Source: Pegea sp. RAD2-039 (Eukaryota > Chordata > Thaliacea > Salpida > Salpidae). Taken from it: a DNA stretch of 64,000 nucleotides. Position numbers and translations under genes: made by a program. A model generated the notes under the pieces. The model was not told the origin of the DNA, made no database searches, and saw nothing but the letters and a program-made list of their open reading frames with translations. Positions 1 to 13,100 of this stretch are shown in pieces (the first letter of the stretch is position 1; every line of letters begins with the position of its first letter). Location of the stretch: positions 1,674,001-1,738,000 of the forward strand of contig JAQGEQ010000380.1 of NCBI GenBank assembly GCA_034620365.1. Reading direction: 5' to 3'.

Positions 1-45
1 AATATTGCAAATCATTGAAAGAAAACTATAAAATGATGTAATTAC

Positions 46-2120
46 TTTGTAATTAGGACGAATATTTGCAAAATAGATGTAAGAGTCAACAGCAAGAGCT
101 AATCGTAGACCTCCTTTCTCCCAATCCAAAGAAGTCACATTTTTACCCGGAACTTTCAGGGTATATAAAGTCTACAACAAATAAGTTAGTAATGAAGTAG
201 CAACAGCAGAAATTATACGGATAACCTGTCCAAATGGAGAGAAGAACTGGACTACATTGATCTCTTTATCTTGTTCGAGAGACTTTTGAGAACCAGCTAT
301 TGCTAGTATTGAACCAGTATCATTCCATTTAGCATCACGATTAGTCATCTTCGTATCAAAAAGGATAGGACCTTTAAAAATTGATGATAAATAGCTGTTA
401 TATTGTCCTAACTTTTAGTCAAAGTAGTAGCTGATAAAGGATTTGTTTTGAACTTTTTTTACAGAACTTACGTTCATCAGACTCATCTTTCATTATTTGA
501 CATCGTCCATTATCAAAACATATAACTAAGCAAGGACAACCAGACTGAACATAACCATATCGTCCATCATACCATTCAATTGCAACTATGTTCACTGCTT
601 CATTAACATTAATCAGACATGGTAATTCAACTTTTCCCTGGATATTAAAGATATTCAGATTAAAGATGTTGATGAAGATGATGTTAAATATCATTTTATT
701 AAAATAAAACATTGAAAAAAGAACTTACGACAGCAGAACCAATATTGTCATATATATGAACTTCAGTATTTTTAGTTCCAAGTAGCAAGGATTTTGAATC
801 AGCAGACCACTACAACAACACAAGATATATTAGGTTTCATGAGAAACAATCAGAAAAAAATTACTTTAACTAAACAGTGGTTGCAATTACATGATTAATG
901 ATTGAAGAAACTTTTCGTAAGTTAACAAAAATATTGTTATTATATATCAGAGTTACTTTTTTTTGTTAATCAACTTACAGCGACATGTGTGAGCTGAATG
1001 TTTCTTAAATCTCTTCCCCAAATCCGAGCACCATCTACAGACCCAACAATCACCGCTCCATCTTCATAAGCAATACAGATCTTTTGACCATCTGGAGTCC
1101 AACTCATTGCCCGAACCAAAGATTTATTTCGATTGTTGATCATTTCTTCGTACCATTGACCTGCAATTTCAAGAAGATTTGTAAAAAGACTGCAAAAGGT
1201 TTATTCAATTATAAAAATGGTTTTTGCTAACTATCATGTGGCACTTTTTTAAACGCTGTTTGAAACAACTTTAAACCTTTAAACGCCATCCAAACTATGA
1301 TGAGGCCTTTTTGATCACTGGTTGTAAGCTTTTCATAATGACCATTCCAACTAACAACATTTACATCACCTATAAATGGCAAATTTCACAACAAATTTAT
1401 GAAAATAATCAAGCCAGGATAACTAGTTCAGTTCAAAACAAAGTTAAATAAATATCATTTGTATGTTTATTAAATATAAAAGAATTTTTAAATATAGTTT
1501 ATGTTTTAAACTTCTTGAAGTTTGATTATCTTTAAAATCAAACAATTCTATTTATTTATCTAAAAAGTAAAAAATAGTTACCTGAATGACCTTCCATCGT
1601 TTGATTCATACTTAGATTACTTGGAGCGGCAAGCCCACGGATTTTTAAATCTTTGGTTATTGTTTCAAGTTTAATTATCTATAAAAACAGAAATTAAGAT
1701 TAAAAAATAGTGATTATTATTACTGTTATTATTATTTTCATGCTAATCTGCATTTTTTTTATTTATTTACCTTTAATAACCCATTACTACCTCCACAAGC
1801 AATATAACCTTGATTGTGATCCCAAGCAATGCATTTTAGCTTGATATCATTTGGAATTGCAATCTTTAATTAAAAGAAAAAAATATTTTTACGATTTTCA
1901 GAATCTTAACACTCAAAATATAAATATTATAAATATCAAAAAAAGTTGTACTAGCTATAAATTCTATTATAATAAATATATGTTTTTAAAATTCAGCTTT
2001 AGATTATAAATCACTTTTACTAAGATTATCTTTAAAACTTTGACAACAAATAAATATAAAACTTTATTGTTTATAACAAATTAGTGGCTAAAATACCTTT
2101 TTGCTTAAATATACAAACAT
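46..2120 (-). CDS. WDR35: WDR35/IFT121 intraflagellar transport protein, N-terminal part
   Basis: Partial gene; the 3' part lies beyond base 1. WDR35 (IFT121) is a subunit of the IFT-A complex, which carries cargo back along the ciliary axoneme and helps membrane proteins enter the cilium. Nine coding exons can be joined in phase on the minus strand: 2097-2120, 1771-1863, 1582-1678, 1277-1369, 979-1160, 729-809, 472-637, 226-371 and 46-171, giving 336 residues. They cover the start of the N-terminal WD40 propeller. Diagnostic stretches are the start [22 protein letters not shown] text (here [16 protein letters not shown]), [24 protein letters not shown] and [10 protein letters not shown], all matching animal WDR35 closely. 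Every junction has GT-AG ends. The start is chosen because the first exon aligns with the family N-terminus. No break is seen. Confidence 0.95.
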
Positions 2121-4079
2121 TTCTTCTTTTTTTAATTCAAAAACCTTCAAAATTCCACATGTACTTTATAGTTAAATCAGTAAATGAACTTCTGATAATT
2201 TCAAATTAAAATATGTTGCATTATAAAACTTAATTTGCTAAAAAAAAATTAAAAATAAATAACTTAAAAATAAATATTGATGAAGTAGATGCAACCAAAT
2301 AATAAGAAATAAATTACTAGTTCTATAATCTAACGTTCTATGTTAAAGTATACATTAAATAAACAAATAAATATTATAAAAATTGATAATTTTTAAGTTT
2401 GCTAATAATATTCATTGATTTGTATTATTGATTAACAAAACATATTTTTTTATAGTTTAGAAATAAAAACTAATAGATAATATCTAGTATATAAATATAA
2501 TTAATTGAACAAACACATTAAAATAAACAACAATAAAAAATCATTTAATTTTTGATAACTTTCAAATATTTTGATTATTATAATAATTTGAAAAGGTTGA
2601 TTTACACCAAAAAAAGTTTAAGCATCACGCACTACAAATACATAAACAAAATTCCGAAATAAAACCGCTTTGTTCTTAATTATAGCTGTAAATTCTAACG
2701 TTTAAATATTTTGTAAAATATTGATAGCTACAAGATAGATAAGCTAAAAATTAGATTATAAAAGCTTAAATTAAAAAAAATATATATTTAAACATTAACA
2801 TTTAATTAATAGCTTACATAACAGTTTAATCTTTGAACTAAAATCATGTCTTTTAAGCTTGTAACAAAACTAATTGAACATAGCTTGTTCAAGAAAGTAA
2901 TCCAAATGTTTTAAAATGGTTTGTAATTGCAATCTTCTTCTTTACTCTATTGATATAACAAATTTTATCTCCTCTCATAAAATTATATTGAAACGGTAGT
3001 TTTGAGTAATTTTGTTAAGATAAGATATATATTGCTACCTGACTAACAGCTTGGGACTAGTTTTCGTTGATGGCAAGAATGAGACACGATCTTTACTGTT
3101 TGGCCCAACTATTTGGTCGGGAGAATGTGGTATATTTAAAATGTATAACAGTAAAGTTATCTACATTACATATACGTTGTCATATTTTTATGAAACTCCA
3201 AAATATTTAAAAATTTCAACCAAACAAATTAAAAGCAAAATTGCCGATATATAAGTTTGCTCGTAAAATTCCGGAGATAGAATCTCTAGTTGGTGGTAAA
3301 ATGAAACATCAAATGATTACAACAAAAGAATTGAACAAATAGTTTGTTCATGCTTTTTCTGAAGTAACTAAAAATGTCGCAGCAAAAGTAAAAGCTAGAA
3401 ATAGTTTTTTTTTATTTAATCAATCCGTTAGATGGTGAATATATATTTGTAGAACCAGAAATTTTAACAAAAATTATTTAAAACAAGTAGTTCAAGTCAG
3501 AGGTGCTCATAAAAGTTGAAAAATAATATAGGGTGAATCAGTACAGAATGGCATCTTGAAAAGGTACTACTTAAGATATGTGTTAGTTAATCGGCTGCGA
3601 TATCGATTTTTATTGTAATCATTTTACTAAAAAGTAGTCGTTTTATTAACAAAAAAATCCATTTAAAGTGGAATTCTATTTCACTAATACGACGTTTGTT
3701 AACCAAGTAGCTAATAATTCATCAACTATAAATGGTTTTAAAAGCATAATGCTCCTTACTGACAATGCTAAGTTCTTTAATACTGACTTACTTTCAATCT
3801 TGCTTTTATCAACCTATGCCTTCAATTTAGACAACTCAAATTGCCTGCCGATAAATGGTAGATGACCAGAGTTCCATTTTAGTTTATTTATATATTTATT
3901 ACAACAAATGTAAAGGAGGGTGCATAGAAAGAGCACCTCCTGCTAACACACATTCTCACAAATAATATCTATTAAGTTAGAAATATAGAAAGAAAAAGAT
4001 GAAACACATGGCATTTCGATAGCCCTCAAAGCATATAACAGTGAACAAGTACATAGAATTATAGTGATACTAAAAAAAG
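2121..4079. other. AT-rich intergenic spacer
   Basis: About 2 kb upstream of WDR35 with long A/T runs and no open frame that resembles a gene. From about 3050 to 3870 the composition is less extreme and short open frames occur, one with an LLTDNA-like patch near 3755, which could be a decayed transposase, but nothing is firm enough to name. Confidence 0.5.
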
Positions 4080-4650
4080 GAAAAAATCATAGTTTAGAAA
4101 TGGCAATATTATAACGGTTCAACTTCTTCTTGAACAACACGAGTGATTCTGACATGACAATGTCTGATGACAGCTGATTCCATGTACTAATTGTGCGGTA
4201 TGAGAAAAAATTCGCTCTGATTAATGTACCAGGTGATATAGGCTTATTAAGATGTGTATCGTCTGAGTTGATATAGCTTGAGGGAAGGACTAAGGACTAG
4301 GGGAAAAGAAATCATCAAACTGAAGGTCAATTAAATTGTGGATAATTTAAAAAATAAGAATTGAGTCGTATTTAATCCGTCGAATTTCCAAATTGAAGAA
4401 GCTGAGATGAATTTTATAACTATCGTGTTTAATAATAAGCTTCCTACATACCGATCTCGTAAATGTGGCCTGAACAGATTCGATTTTTTTTGATATCACT
4501 AACTTGATATGGCATCCATGTACTGACATTGTATTCAAGAATTGGACGTACGTACAGTTTGAAAAGATTGATAAAAAGTATGGATTCTTAGAATTAAAGG
4601 TCTTTATAATAAAGAAGACAAGGTTGATTGATTTTAGAAACATGATGAAA
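4080..4650 (-). mobile_element. Decayed LINE (non-LTR retrotransposon) 3' end
   Basis: Read on the minus strand, this stretch contains the C-terminal part of a LINE reverse transcriptase, broken by frameshifts. One frame (about 4347-4530) gives KKIESVQATFTRSVCRKL followed by a patch ending in NLEIRRIKYD, the usual thumb-region text after the RT core. Further downstream, about 4120-4215 in another frame, is RANFFSYRTISTWNQLS, the typical extreme C-terminus of such enzymes. Upstream, the conserved YVRPxLEYN region is present only in a shifted frame. The same DNA recurs, diverged, at 63776-64000 on the plus strand. It is an old inactive copy. I cannot place the clade from this fragment. Confidence 0.75.
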
Positions 4651-4789
4651 ATTATTATCGAATAAAGGAATTAATTAATAAAAATAAACTTTTACAATAC
4701 CCTATCAATAAAGACATTGAAACTTTCATATACCAAGCGTTAAACTAATTAACTAAAATGGACTCACCACACAAAATATTTGTACCACG

Positions 4790-5565
4790 TTCTCAAATAT
4801 TTTCCGAAAAGATATTTAAACATCATCAAATCTTTTTACCACATACACCCGTCTTAAATTACAGTTCAACCTTTCCGTATGGAGTCCTCACCCCAAAAAA
4901 GATATTACAAAACTTTAATTCGTCCAAAAATCATTCACCAGATATGGTTTCTCCTTAGATATGGTTTCTCCTTAGATATGGTTTCTCCTTAGATATGTGG
5001 TATCTCCTTAGGTATGGTATGTCCTTTTTCTTTTACGAAGACCATCTCTATAAGTTAAGTAATAAGTTCTTACAATGTTAACGTCTTTTTCTAATCTTGT
5101 TACAATTTTAATTATTTGCTTTTTACCATCTCACCTTTATATAATAATTTAAAGATTGTAATCTTTCCAGCTTATAGATACCACGTCTTTAGAGGCTTTA
5201 CATTCACAATTAAACCGCTCAACAACTTTAATAAACCCAGTAACGACTTTTTAATAGAGTAACCAAGTTTCGGAATTTTTTTCCCAATCTATTACATATT
5301 TAAAGATTTTGTTAAAAAATAAGGTTTAAGTAGTTTTCTTAGTATTAAAGTGATATGTAATTTATTGAAATAAATAAATAAATAAGTAACACTGCCAATT
5401 TTCTAACTTTTTTTTTGTTATTTTGTCATATGAAACATTTGATTTACAATTTACACTTTACTTTTCCCTCAACAATTTTTCTATTCTTTCTATTAATCTT
5501 AAGTTGTGATTCCTTCCATTTATCTCTTTGCTTATGTTATTTGGTTTTTATTCGCTACAAGAGCT
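4790..5565 (+). repeat. Dispersed repeat family, copy 1
   Basis: This stretch is alignable by eye, with gaps, to 51645-52350 and in its last part to 58975-59165, all in the same orientation. Shared landmarks include TATGGAGTCCTCA near 4879 (GCATGGAGTCCTCA near 51741), the AATAGAGTAACCA / AATAGGGCAACCA block, and the final TTGTGATTCCTTCCATTTATC near 5505 (TTGTGAAACCTTTCATTTATC near 52265). It has no convincing open frame, so it may be a non-autonomous element. Ends are not defined; no terminal repeats or target duplications were recognised. Confidence 0.6.
4941..5025 (+). repeat. 17-bp tandem repeat inside dispersed repeat copy 1
   Basis: Three perfect head-to-tail copies of GATATGGTTTCTCCTTA (starting at 4941, 4958 and 4975) are followed by two degenerate units to about 5025. 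The corresponding place in the copy at about 51808-51830 has only one unit-like stretch, so the array expanded locally in this copy. Confidence 0.9.
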
Positions 5566-7145
5566 ATTGAATTTGCAACTCGCAGCCACTCGTTAAATAA
5601 AATTAAACAACGCGTTGCGTTAAATAAATAAAATAACAAAAATACAGAAGAAGTGGACTTTACTGGTTTCAAAGTCTCGAGCGAGAGTATGCCTAAGATT
5701 AACTCTTTCCCACCCACTTAAATAGGAAGAATCACTTAAATAGCTGGTTTGGAATAAACATCCAGGTAGTTCTGGTTAAGGACCTATTTACACTATTGAA
5801 CTAGATGGTACATTCACCAAATATCTTGATTAGTGAAAGCCATCTTACCAAGACATGAAAACTTAAATCAGAAGCCGTAAGAACTGTTCGTCTTGCATGG
5901 TTGGCTCATTGCTGCTTCAAAGGCATTGACGGTCATGACAAATCATCGGAGATTTAAAAATATGAATGGAAAGTAACACTGATGTAATGATATCGAATTT
6001 TCATTCAAATTTATAAGGCGACTAACAACAAGGATAAACATATTAACGATACGCGCTATCTACCGCACATCATATTACCGAATGACAACAATCTTTACAA
6101 GAATGACGTTTAACACATTTACGCTAGCGGCAAAATACTTTAAAACAGTTGGTATGGCTTATAAAAACGCAGTATTAGATGCTGCTTATAGGCGCAGTCT
6201 TAAATGCAATAAAGTTCAATCAAGGAGCTGTTATCATTTTGCGATGCGAGAATTAATTTTCTACCTATTTCACTACTCAATCCTAATGTTTGAGGAAATC
6301 TCCAGAAATAAAAATAGGATCTCAAAAAAATCTTTTCTATAGATTGAATTATTTTAAACTTAATAACTTTTATGGCACGTTAGTTCTCTTTAAATCTTAG
6401 CTTTACTGATTTATTTAAAACAGCTGTATTAATCTAATAACAAACTATTATGCTATACGCTTGAGTAACCACGAACGTAATAAGATCAGCTGAACACTAA
6501 TAAACATTGAATTTTGTTTTAAGTAGGGTTTAATTTTACAGTTTTAATTACCATTTAATTTAGATTTTTAGTGAGCAAAAAAACTAACTCTAGTTGTGTT
6601 ATCTCTTATTTATCTCTATAATTTTTATAAATTAATTACCTTTTGTTTATTTGTTTGTTAATGATCTAACTAAATAGATCTTCAAGTAAACTGTGTTATT
6701 TAATATAAAATTTTTTAAGTCAGCTGACATTTAGGTAAACTTTTACTGAAATACTAACTTTAATTTTTATTCTTACTAAAGACTAAATACTTTAAAGAAA
6801 AATATTTAATTAGATAAATAAGTTTATTTCCTGTTATTTAAAAACTAATTTTATGGTTAAAGTTTTATTTGTTTTATAACTTTCAATAAAAATTTAGAAA
6901 TATTTTTTTTATATTCAGAATAAATTTAAGATTTATTATTAATTTTTAAGCAGAATATTTATTTATTGTTTTGAGTTATTAGAATGATAAAAACTATCAA
7001 AAAACAAAACTTATTATATAAGATTTACAATTAACCATAAATTAGATTGCAAAATAAAGATTCTTTTTTCTGTATTTATTTATTCTGTTATTTTTATTAA
7101 AGTTAAATTATTTAAATTATAAGTGATAATTCATTTAAACAACTA
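5566..7145. other. Intergenic spacer upstream of EPG5
   Basis: The segment from about 5700 to 6330 is less AT-rich than its surroundings and shares a short block at about 5993-6026 (AAGGCGACTAACAACAAGG) with 20024-20058; it is probably decayed repeat DNA. From 6350 onward the sequence is very AT-rich up to the EPG5 start. A possible 3' splice acceptor lies at 7101-7102, 43 nt before the EPG5 ATG. Confidence 0.4.
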
Positions 7146-10100
7146 ATGGAAGTTATTGTAAAATCTAAACAAAAGAAAAAGAGATCTCAAACTTTGGATC
7201 CTTATGATCGTAAGATTGCTGAAGTGAGTCTTCAGAAAAAAAAAGAGATTAGATTTGACTTAAACTATTTTCGGTATATAATTTTAGCTTAAGGAGAGAA
7301 ATTCATCTCAAGAAAATGCGAATAAAACTTTAAAAAGAAGTTCTTCTTATAAAGATAAAATTAATCCATTAATTAGTGGATTTGGTAAGAAGATCTATTC
7401 AGTTGTTTGTTTTTTAATCTCATTCTTTTGAAGTTCTCTTGTTTATTTTTGCCAAATCATTGCATGAATGTTTCTTCTACTAGATTTGAGTTTGGGTGAA
7501 TTAGACTGGATAGATAAATAAGTCTTTTATACCAGTTCTCATGTATGAATTTATAAAAAAAAATTATTAGTAATAACTTTATAAATTTATTATTAATTTA
7601 AAATCAAATTATAATTTAGTATTAATTGAAAAAGTAATTAATTTTGGTAGAAAAATATTATCAGATTATGTATAATTGGCATGAAGTTATAAAAGTTCAT
7701 TTTTTCACTTTTATATCTGAAACAAAGTGTTAGTACTTTTAATAAGCAAATTTAAATTACCAAATTATTGATGATTTGTTCTCAAATGATCTCTTTATAT
7801 TTTATTCTGTTTCTTTTAATCAAATAAAGCAAGGTTTAATTTTTTATTTAAATATTTTGTGTTATTATTTCAGTTAATATTTTTTTTTGATTGTTCATTT
7901 TTTTGCCAGAGTATTTTAATTTTTTTTTGTAAAGCAAAAATATTCTTTTTAATCAAAAAAACAAAGAACTACCAATGTCAAATTTTGAAGTTTCTGAAAT
8001 ATCTGTAGATATAAGAAGAAGTCAAACTGATTCATCCACTAATTCAGCTCACAAACTAAATACTGACAATATCAATGTGAAAGTTTGTTCAGATATATCT
8101 GATAAAACTTCTAGTGTATCAAAAACTCTTCCAACTGTGAATGATCCTTCTCATGAATCAGTAGTTCCAGAACATTTTTATCGGCTATGTGAATCTAAGC
8201 AAGCATTTAATGTTGAACCAATCCACTACCCAATTTCATCTGCTCCTGGTGAGTCTTTGATGTATTTGTTTATTTAGTTAATTTAATCAGATCAATTTTT
8301 TCTCTTCTATACTCTCAACTTTAAATTTAAACAAAATTTTATTTGAAAGCTTGTTAATATTTTAGATCAGGATACTGGAACAGATGAATCAGGTGTTGTA
8401 GCTTCTGCTCCAACCTTGAATGAATCAGAAGAAAACTTTTCAGAGCTTACATTTTTAAACCAAGACTTTATGCAAGATCTACAACTACAAGATCAAGCTA
8501 ATAAACAAGTAAGCTAATAAGAACTCACATAGAAAATACTCAATATTATTTTATAAAAATGTCTTTTTGGTGTTCAGGTTGATGTTCTTTTTCCTGTTGA
8601 AGATGATTGGGAATTAGGTTTATCAGAAAACCAAGAAAATATCAGTTTGCCTGTTCTAACACTTGACAATTATACTTCTGTAATAATAATTTATCTTTCA
8701 TCTGTTATTGCATTAATTATTCATTATTTTTTCAAGAAACCTTTTACAATAGAAGACCTCAAACAATTTTATTCAAATCCTCTTTTAGAAAATCATGAAA
8801 ATATATTGAAGACATTTTTTTCAAATGCAAGTTATATTGATGGACAGTTTAAGTCATTGTTGCAAAATTATTACCAGGTTAGTTTATACCAGCTTCTGGT
8901 GTGTTATAGAGTCTAGTAGTTGAAAAATGTTGATTTAATTTTGTAAGTTGTAAATGAGTTATTAATCATTCATGTTTTGTAGGCAAACACTCGCCTGTAT
9001 AAACTTTATAAGTCTTTAAAAATTCATAAAGATCAAGTCCAGAAATCAATTGAAGAGATATTTGATACATTCGATGAATCACTCACTGTAGAGGTTACAA
9101 TCAAATTTCTTACATCGATTAGTCTATTGTATTAACTTTGATATAAATTTCAGGCTTATTGTGAAGACAAACGTAAAGTAACTGAAGATTTTGGTTACAA
9201 ATTGTGTAAATACAGTGAAGAAAAGTCCATGGTTTTAACCAACATATTATCTGAAGGCCGTCGTGTTTGCAACCAAGATATACTAACACAAACTTACTGT
9301 TGTCAACTATGCAAGCTCCGTTGTGATTTCTTTTTGGCTGATTTATTTAAAGTTTATAAAAATTCAAGAGATACCTTACTTGTTGATAAAGGTAAGTTGA
9401 TAAATAACTTTACACTTAAATATTAACAGTTTTATCTTAATATGTTTGAAGGTGTGTTTATAGTCTTAAAACATAAAATAAATGTTTATTTAAAATTAAT
9501 TACTAGTTAATAATTTAACAGTTTCAAATATCTAAGCTTCAATAATTACAATTGGTTTTTATTTGTTTAAGATTTGGCTGAACTAGTAAAGACTTGATCA
9601 TTAAATAAATTTTTATTTACAATTATATGAAGAAGTTTACTTTCTTTTAGACAGCAAATTATTGCTCTAATTTTTTTTCTAAAAAAACGTCTCTGATGTC
9701 GTTACAATTGTGAATATTTTCTTTAAAGGATTGATATCTTTGGAGTTGTTTGAAGAATCAAATTTGAAAATGAAGAGTGTACTAAACTATCTTTTTACAT
9801 GGGTCAGAAAAAATCGAAAGTTTGAAGAAGTTGATGATTATTTTTGGAAGAATGTTGAATCCTGGATATCAAAGGTTGCTCTTTATTTGTTTATCATTTT
9901 TGAATTGATTGTTTTCTTTAAAAGACACTTGCAAACATGAAAGGACTAAATGAAGATGAATCTTTGCAAATGGAAAGATTTGTTTTAAATCACCTCCTAA
10001 GATGTCCACCAGGATTTCATGATTGGTCTCAAGGACTTTTTCAAGTGACTTTTTTGATTATTCAAATATCTGTAATTTTCTTTTTCAATTTAGGTAACCA

Positions 10101-13100
10101 GTCCTGATCAAGTGAATGTTAACAACAAAAAACAAGTTTTAGACAATTGTATCTGTCTTCTAAGCCTTATTTTGCAACCTGTATCTAAAAAAGAAGAGTT
10201 TTTGGAAAGTTTTAGTGAAAAAACGAAAGTAGACGACCAAGCAGCTCATTCTAATATGTCCTGTGACTGGGCTTTGGTTAATACACAATTTTTTATCTTC
10301 TCATCACTTTTATTTCGTTGAAATTGACAATCAGTGCTACCCACTGATTAAATGTTGATAAACTGAGTTTTGTCTCAGTCAATTTTCTATCAGAAAATAG
10401 TTTTAATTTTCTTTTACGAACATTTTTGACATTCTAACCTTTTTACAAACTAATCTTCATTAAATTCTCTTTCATAATTTTCTTCTCAAATCTTCTATTC
10501 AAAGATTGATGAGTATGGAGATGAACAAGTCACTTCATCTGATAGTCATCTACTCGCTGAAGAAAATGATCTTATTTCGCTCTTTACACAAATCCCTTTA
10601 GAAAATCTTTTATCACATATCTTCTCGTTTACGACTGGTCAAGGTCAGGTTACTTCTCATCATTTATTTATTAAAGACTCTTTCATAAACATCATTCTTC
10701 ATCTTCTAATCCAATCTTTCAGGTGGCTATTATGATTACGATGACACAGATGAAGATTTTTTGAAAATTGTAGCAACTTGTGAAACCCTATGTCAAATTT
10801 TAGGGCAAGGGCTTGAATATCTTTGCAGACCCAAGTAACTAAACATTCTGATATCAGTAATGTGTTTATTTGTAATTAAATTTACTAAAGTGTAAAAAAG
10901 TAAATGACAAATGTATATAGACAAAGTGATTTGCCTGAGGGGTTCATACTTAAAATTGGTGTTAAATGCAGATACAAGCAATTAGTTCGTAGAATTGCAC
11001 AATGTATTCGAAACATTTATCTTTTACTCACTGAATATTGGAAGCATCTTCAATTTGTTGTCAACAAATCTACTGAACAGCAACAAAGGTTTGTGAAAAA
11101 TTCTTTTCTTTTTTATTCTTCAATTTATGATTGATATGAATAAATGACTGAAGATTACAAAATTGATTTTTTAATCTGCAAAAATATTCTTGAAATTATT
11201 TTGCATCCAAGACCCGGTTTCATTTCAATCACTTCTGATGTCATTAAAGTCATACTTCAACCTGATCTACGTCACCAATGACTCATTGACGTAAATTAAT
11301 TAACAAAAAGCAGGCGGATGTTGCTAGTTGATTTTAATATTTCTCAACCTTCCAAATCTCACACTTTTGAAACTGATTTTCTAAATATGACAGGAAGATG
11401 CAACAGTACCAACTGGAGTATGATGAATTCTGTAAGCGATGTGTATCTAGGCTTCTATCTGTAGCTAAACTTGGAGTTTATCAATTTATTGCTGATCTTT
11501 CATTTCATCTAATATCACAAAAAGCAGCTGAAACTATTTATCTTTTGATGAATGTACCAGCTAACTCAAGGTCAGAGGTAGACATGCTTGTCAGCACCGA
11601 CTACTCTGTGCAAGATTGGCTGGACTTTATTCAAGGTATCTTTTTCATTCTTCAAATTGATTCTTTTAATATCATGTGATCTTTATAAAAATTGAAATAT
11701 TCTAGACCCAGATACTCATCTAGTTTTTGAGGAACAGTTATCATTGATGCCTGCTAATGAAATTGTTTATTTACTTACTGCATTTGCAAATCTAGCCCAA
11801 GCTAGATGCCACAAAGACAATCATATAGTTGGTACAGTCGCTATTGATATTTTCAAGGTAAATTCGTTCGGTTTTTTGTGATAATTTAAACAAGTTTTAT
11901 ATTTAGATTTCGTTTGTTTATGTATCTACTCGAGATATTTGTATGAAAACCGGGAAAGAATTACTTTCATCTTTGTCTTGTGTTCATCCTTTTATTGTTT
12001 CCACTATCCTCTTATTTGCTACGCAATCTTTTGGTTAGTTACTTTTTAACCGATTATAAATCTGCATCTATTTTCTGATATTTTGATTTTATCAGATGAG
12101 ATAGATGAAGTAATGTTATTTGCTGTTAACGAATTACCTTTTGATAAATGGAGACCAACTCAAATCGACTTGGAGGTTTTGAAGAAAATCCTTTTTCAAT
12201 GTCCTATTAATTCATCAGCTTTTAATTTAGCTCAAATTTTTATTCAGGTTTCTTAAAACGATTAAAAGTTTTTAATTTCATTTTCACTTTTATCTATTTT
12301 CTAGGATTTAAATTTTGGTCATGACTTTAATACTAAGCAATTAATCTTACCGCCAGATACTCATAAAGAAATTGCTTTGATATTAGTTGAAAAAAGTTTA
12401 CAAATATATGAAAACCAACAACAAAATACCATCGTTGGTAAAAGTTTTCAAAAAGTAATAGAATAACTTGAAGTATCAAATTTTGATGAAAGTTCTTTCA
12501 GGTCAACAAAATGACATCAGCTGTCAAGTTGACGTCTCAATCTGTTGAAACGAAGTTTGATAATTGGTTATGGAAGGTTTTATGTAAACTGAAACTACAC
12601 AAGCGGCTAATTTACTGTTAGTTCATCTGTTTGTACAACTTATTTTTGTTAAATTGAATTTCTGCGGTGAACAATTTCTCTTTTTTCATCTCTTTTAGAT
12701 AAAGGAGCAGAAATGAGTCTGTTATCCTCTAATGCACCTAATTTGCATACGGATATGTCACTATCTGTCTTACTGCGAGGTATTAACACCAATCATCTCG
12801 CTTCATTCTATACAGCAATCGTGTTGACAGATATTGGTCATAGGTGACTCCGTGATTAGATATTTAAAATTAGTTAAAAGGTCCCATTTCAGTCTGGACT
12901 CTTTTTTAAATGATGGTCTTCGACTATTACACGGATTAGCATCTTCTGGCAGGCTGGAGGCTTTTGTAAACTGTCTCTATTGCATCATTCCAATGTTTTG
13001 TGAGCAAAATATTGACCTGTCACAACAAGCCAAGTATTTGTTTATAATTAATGAATATATGAGAACTAGTAAATGTCATTTTTTCTAGATTTGTGGAATC

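Noticed and set aside
418..712. Ninety-seven-residue minus-strand frame as a separate small gene
   Set aside because: Its middle is exon 7 of WDR35 (472-637); the ends are flanking intron sequence read through.
3668..3865. Pogo/Tigger-like transposase remnant (LLTDNA patch)
   Set aside because: Only one short resemblance, no supporting motifs in the flanks, and many stops; not enough to call.
8647..8916. Membrane-spanning segment in EPG5 near residue 240
   Set aside because: The hydrophobic stretch is the translation of a stop-free 57-nt intron with good splice sites; removing it gives family-like sequence.
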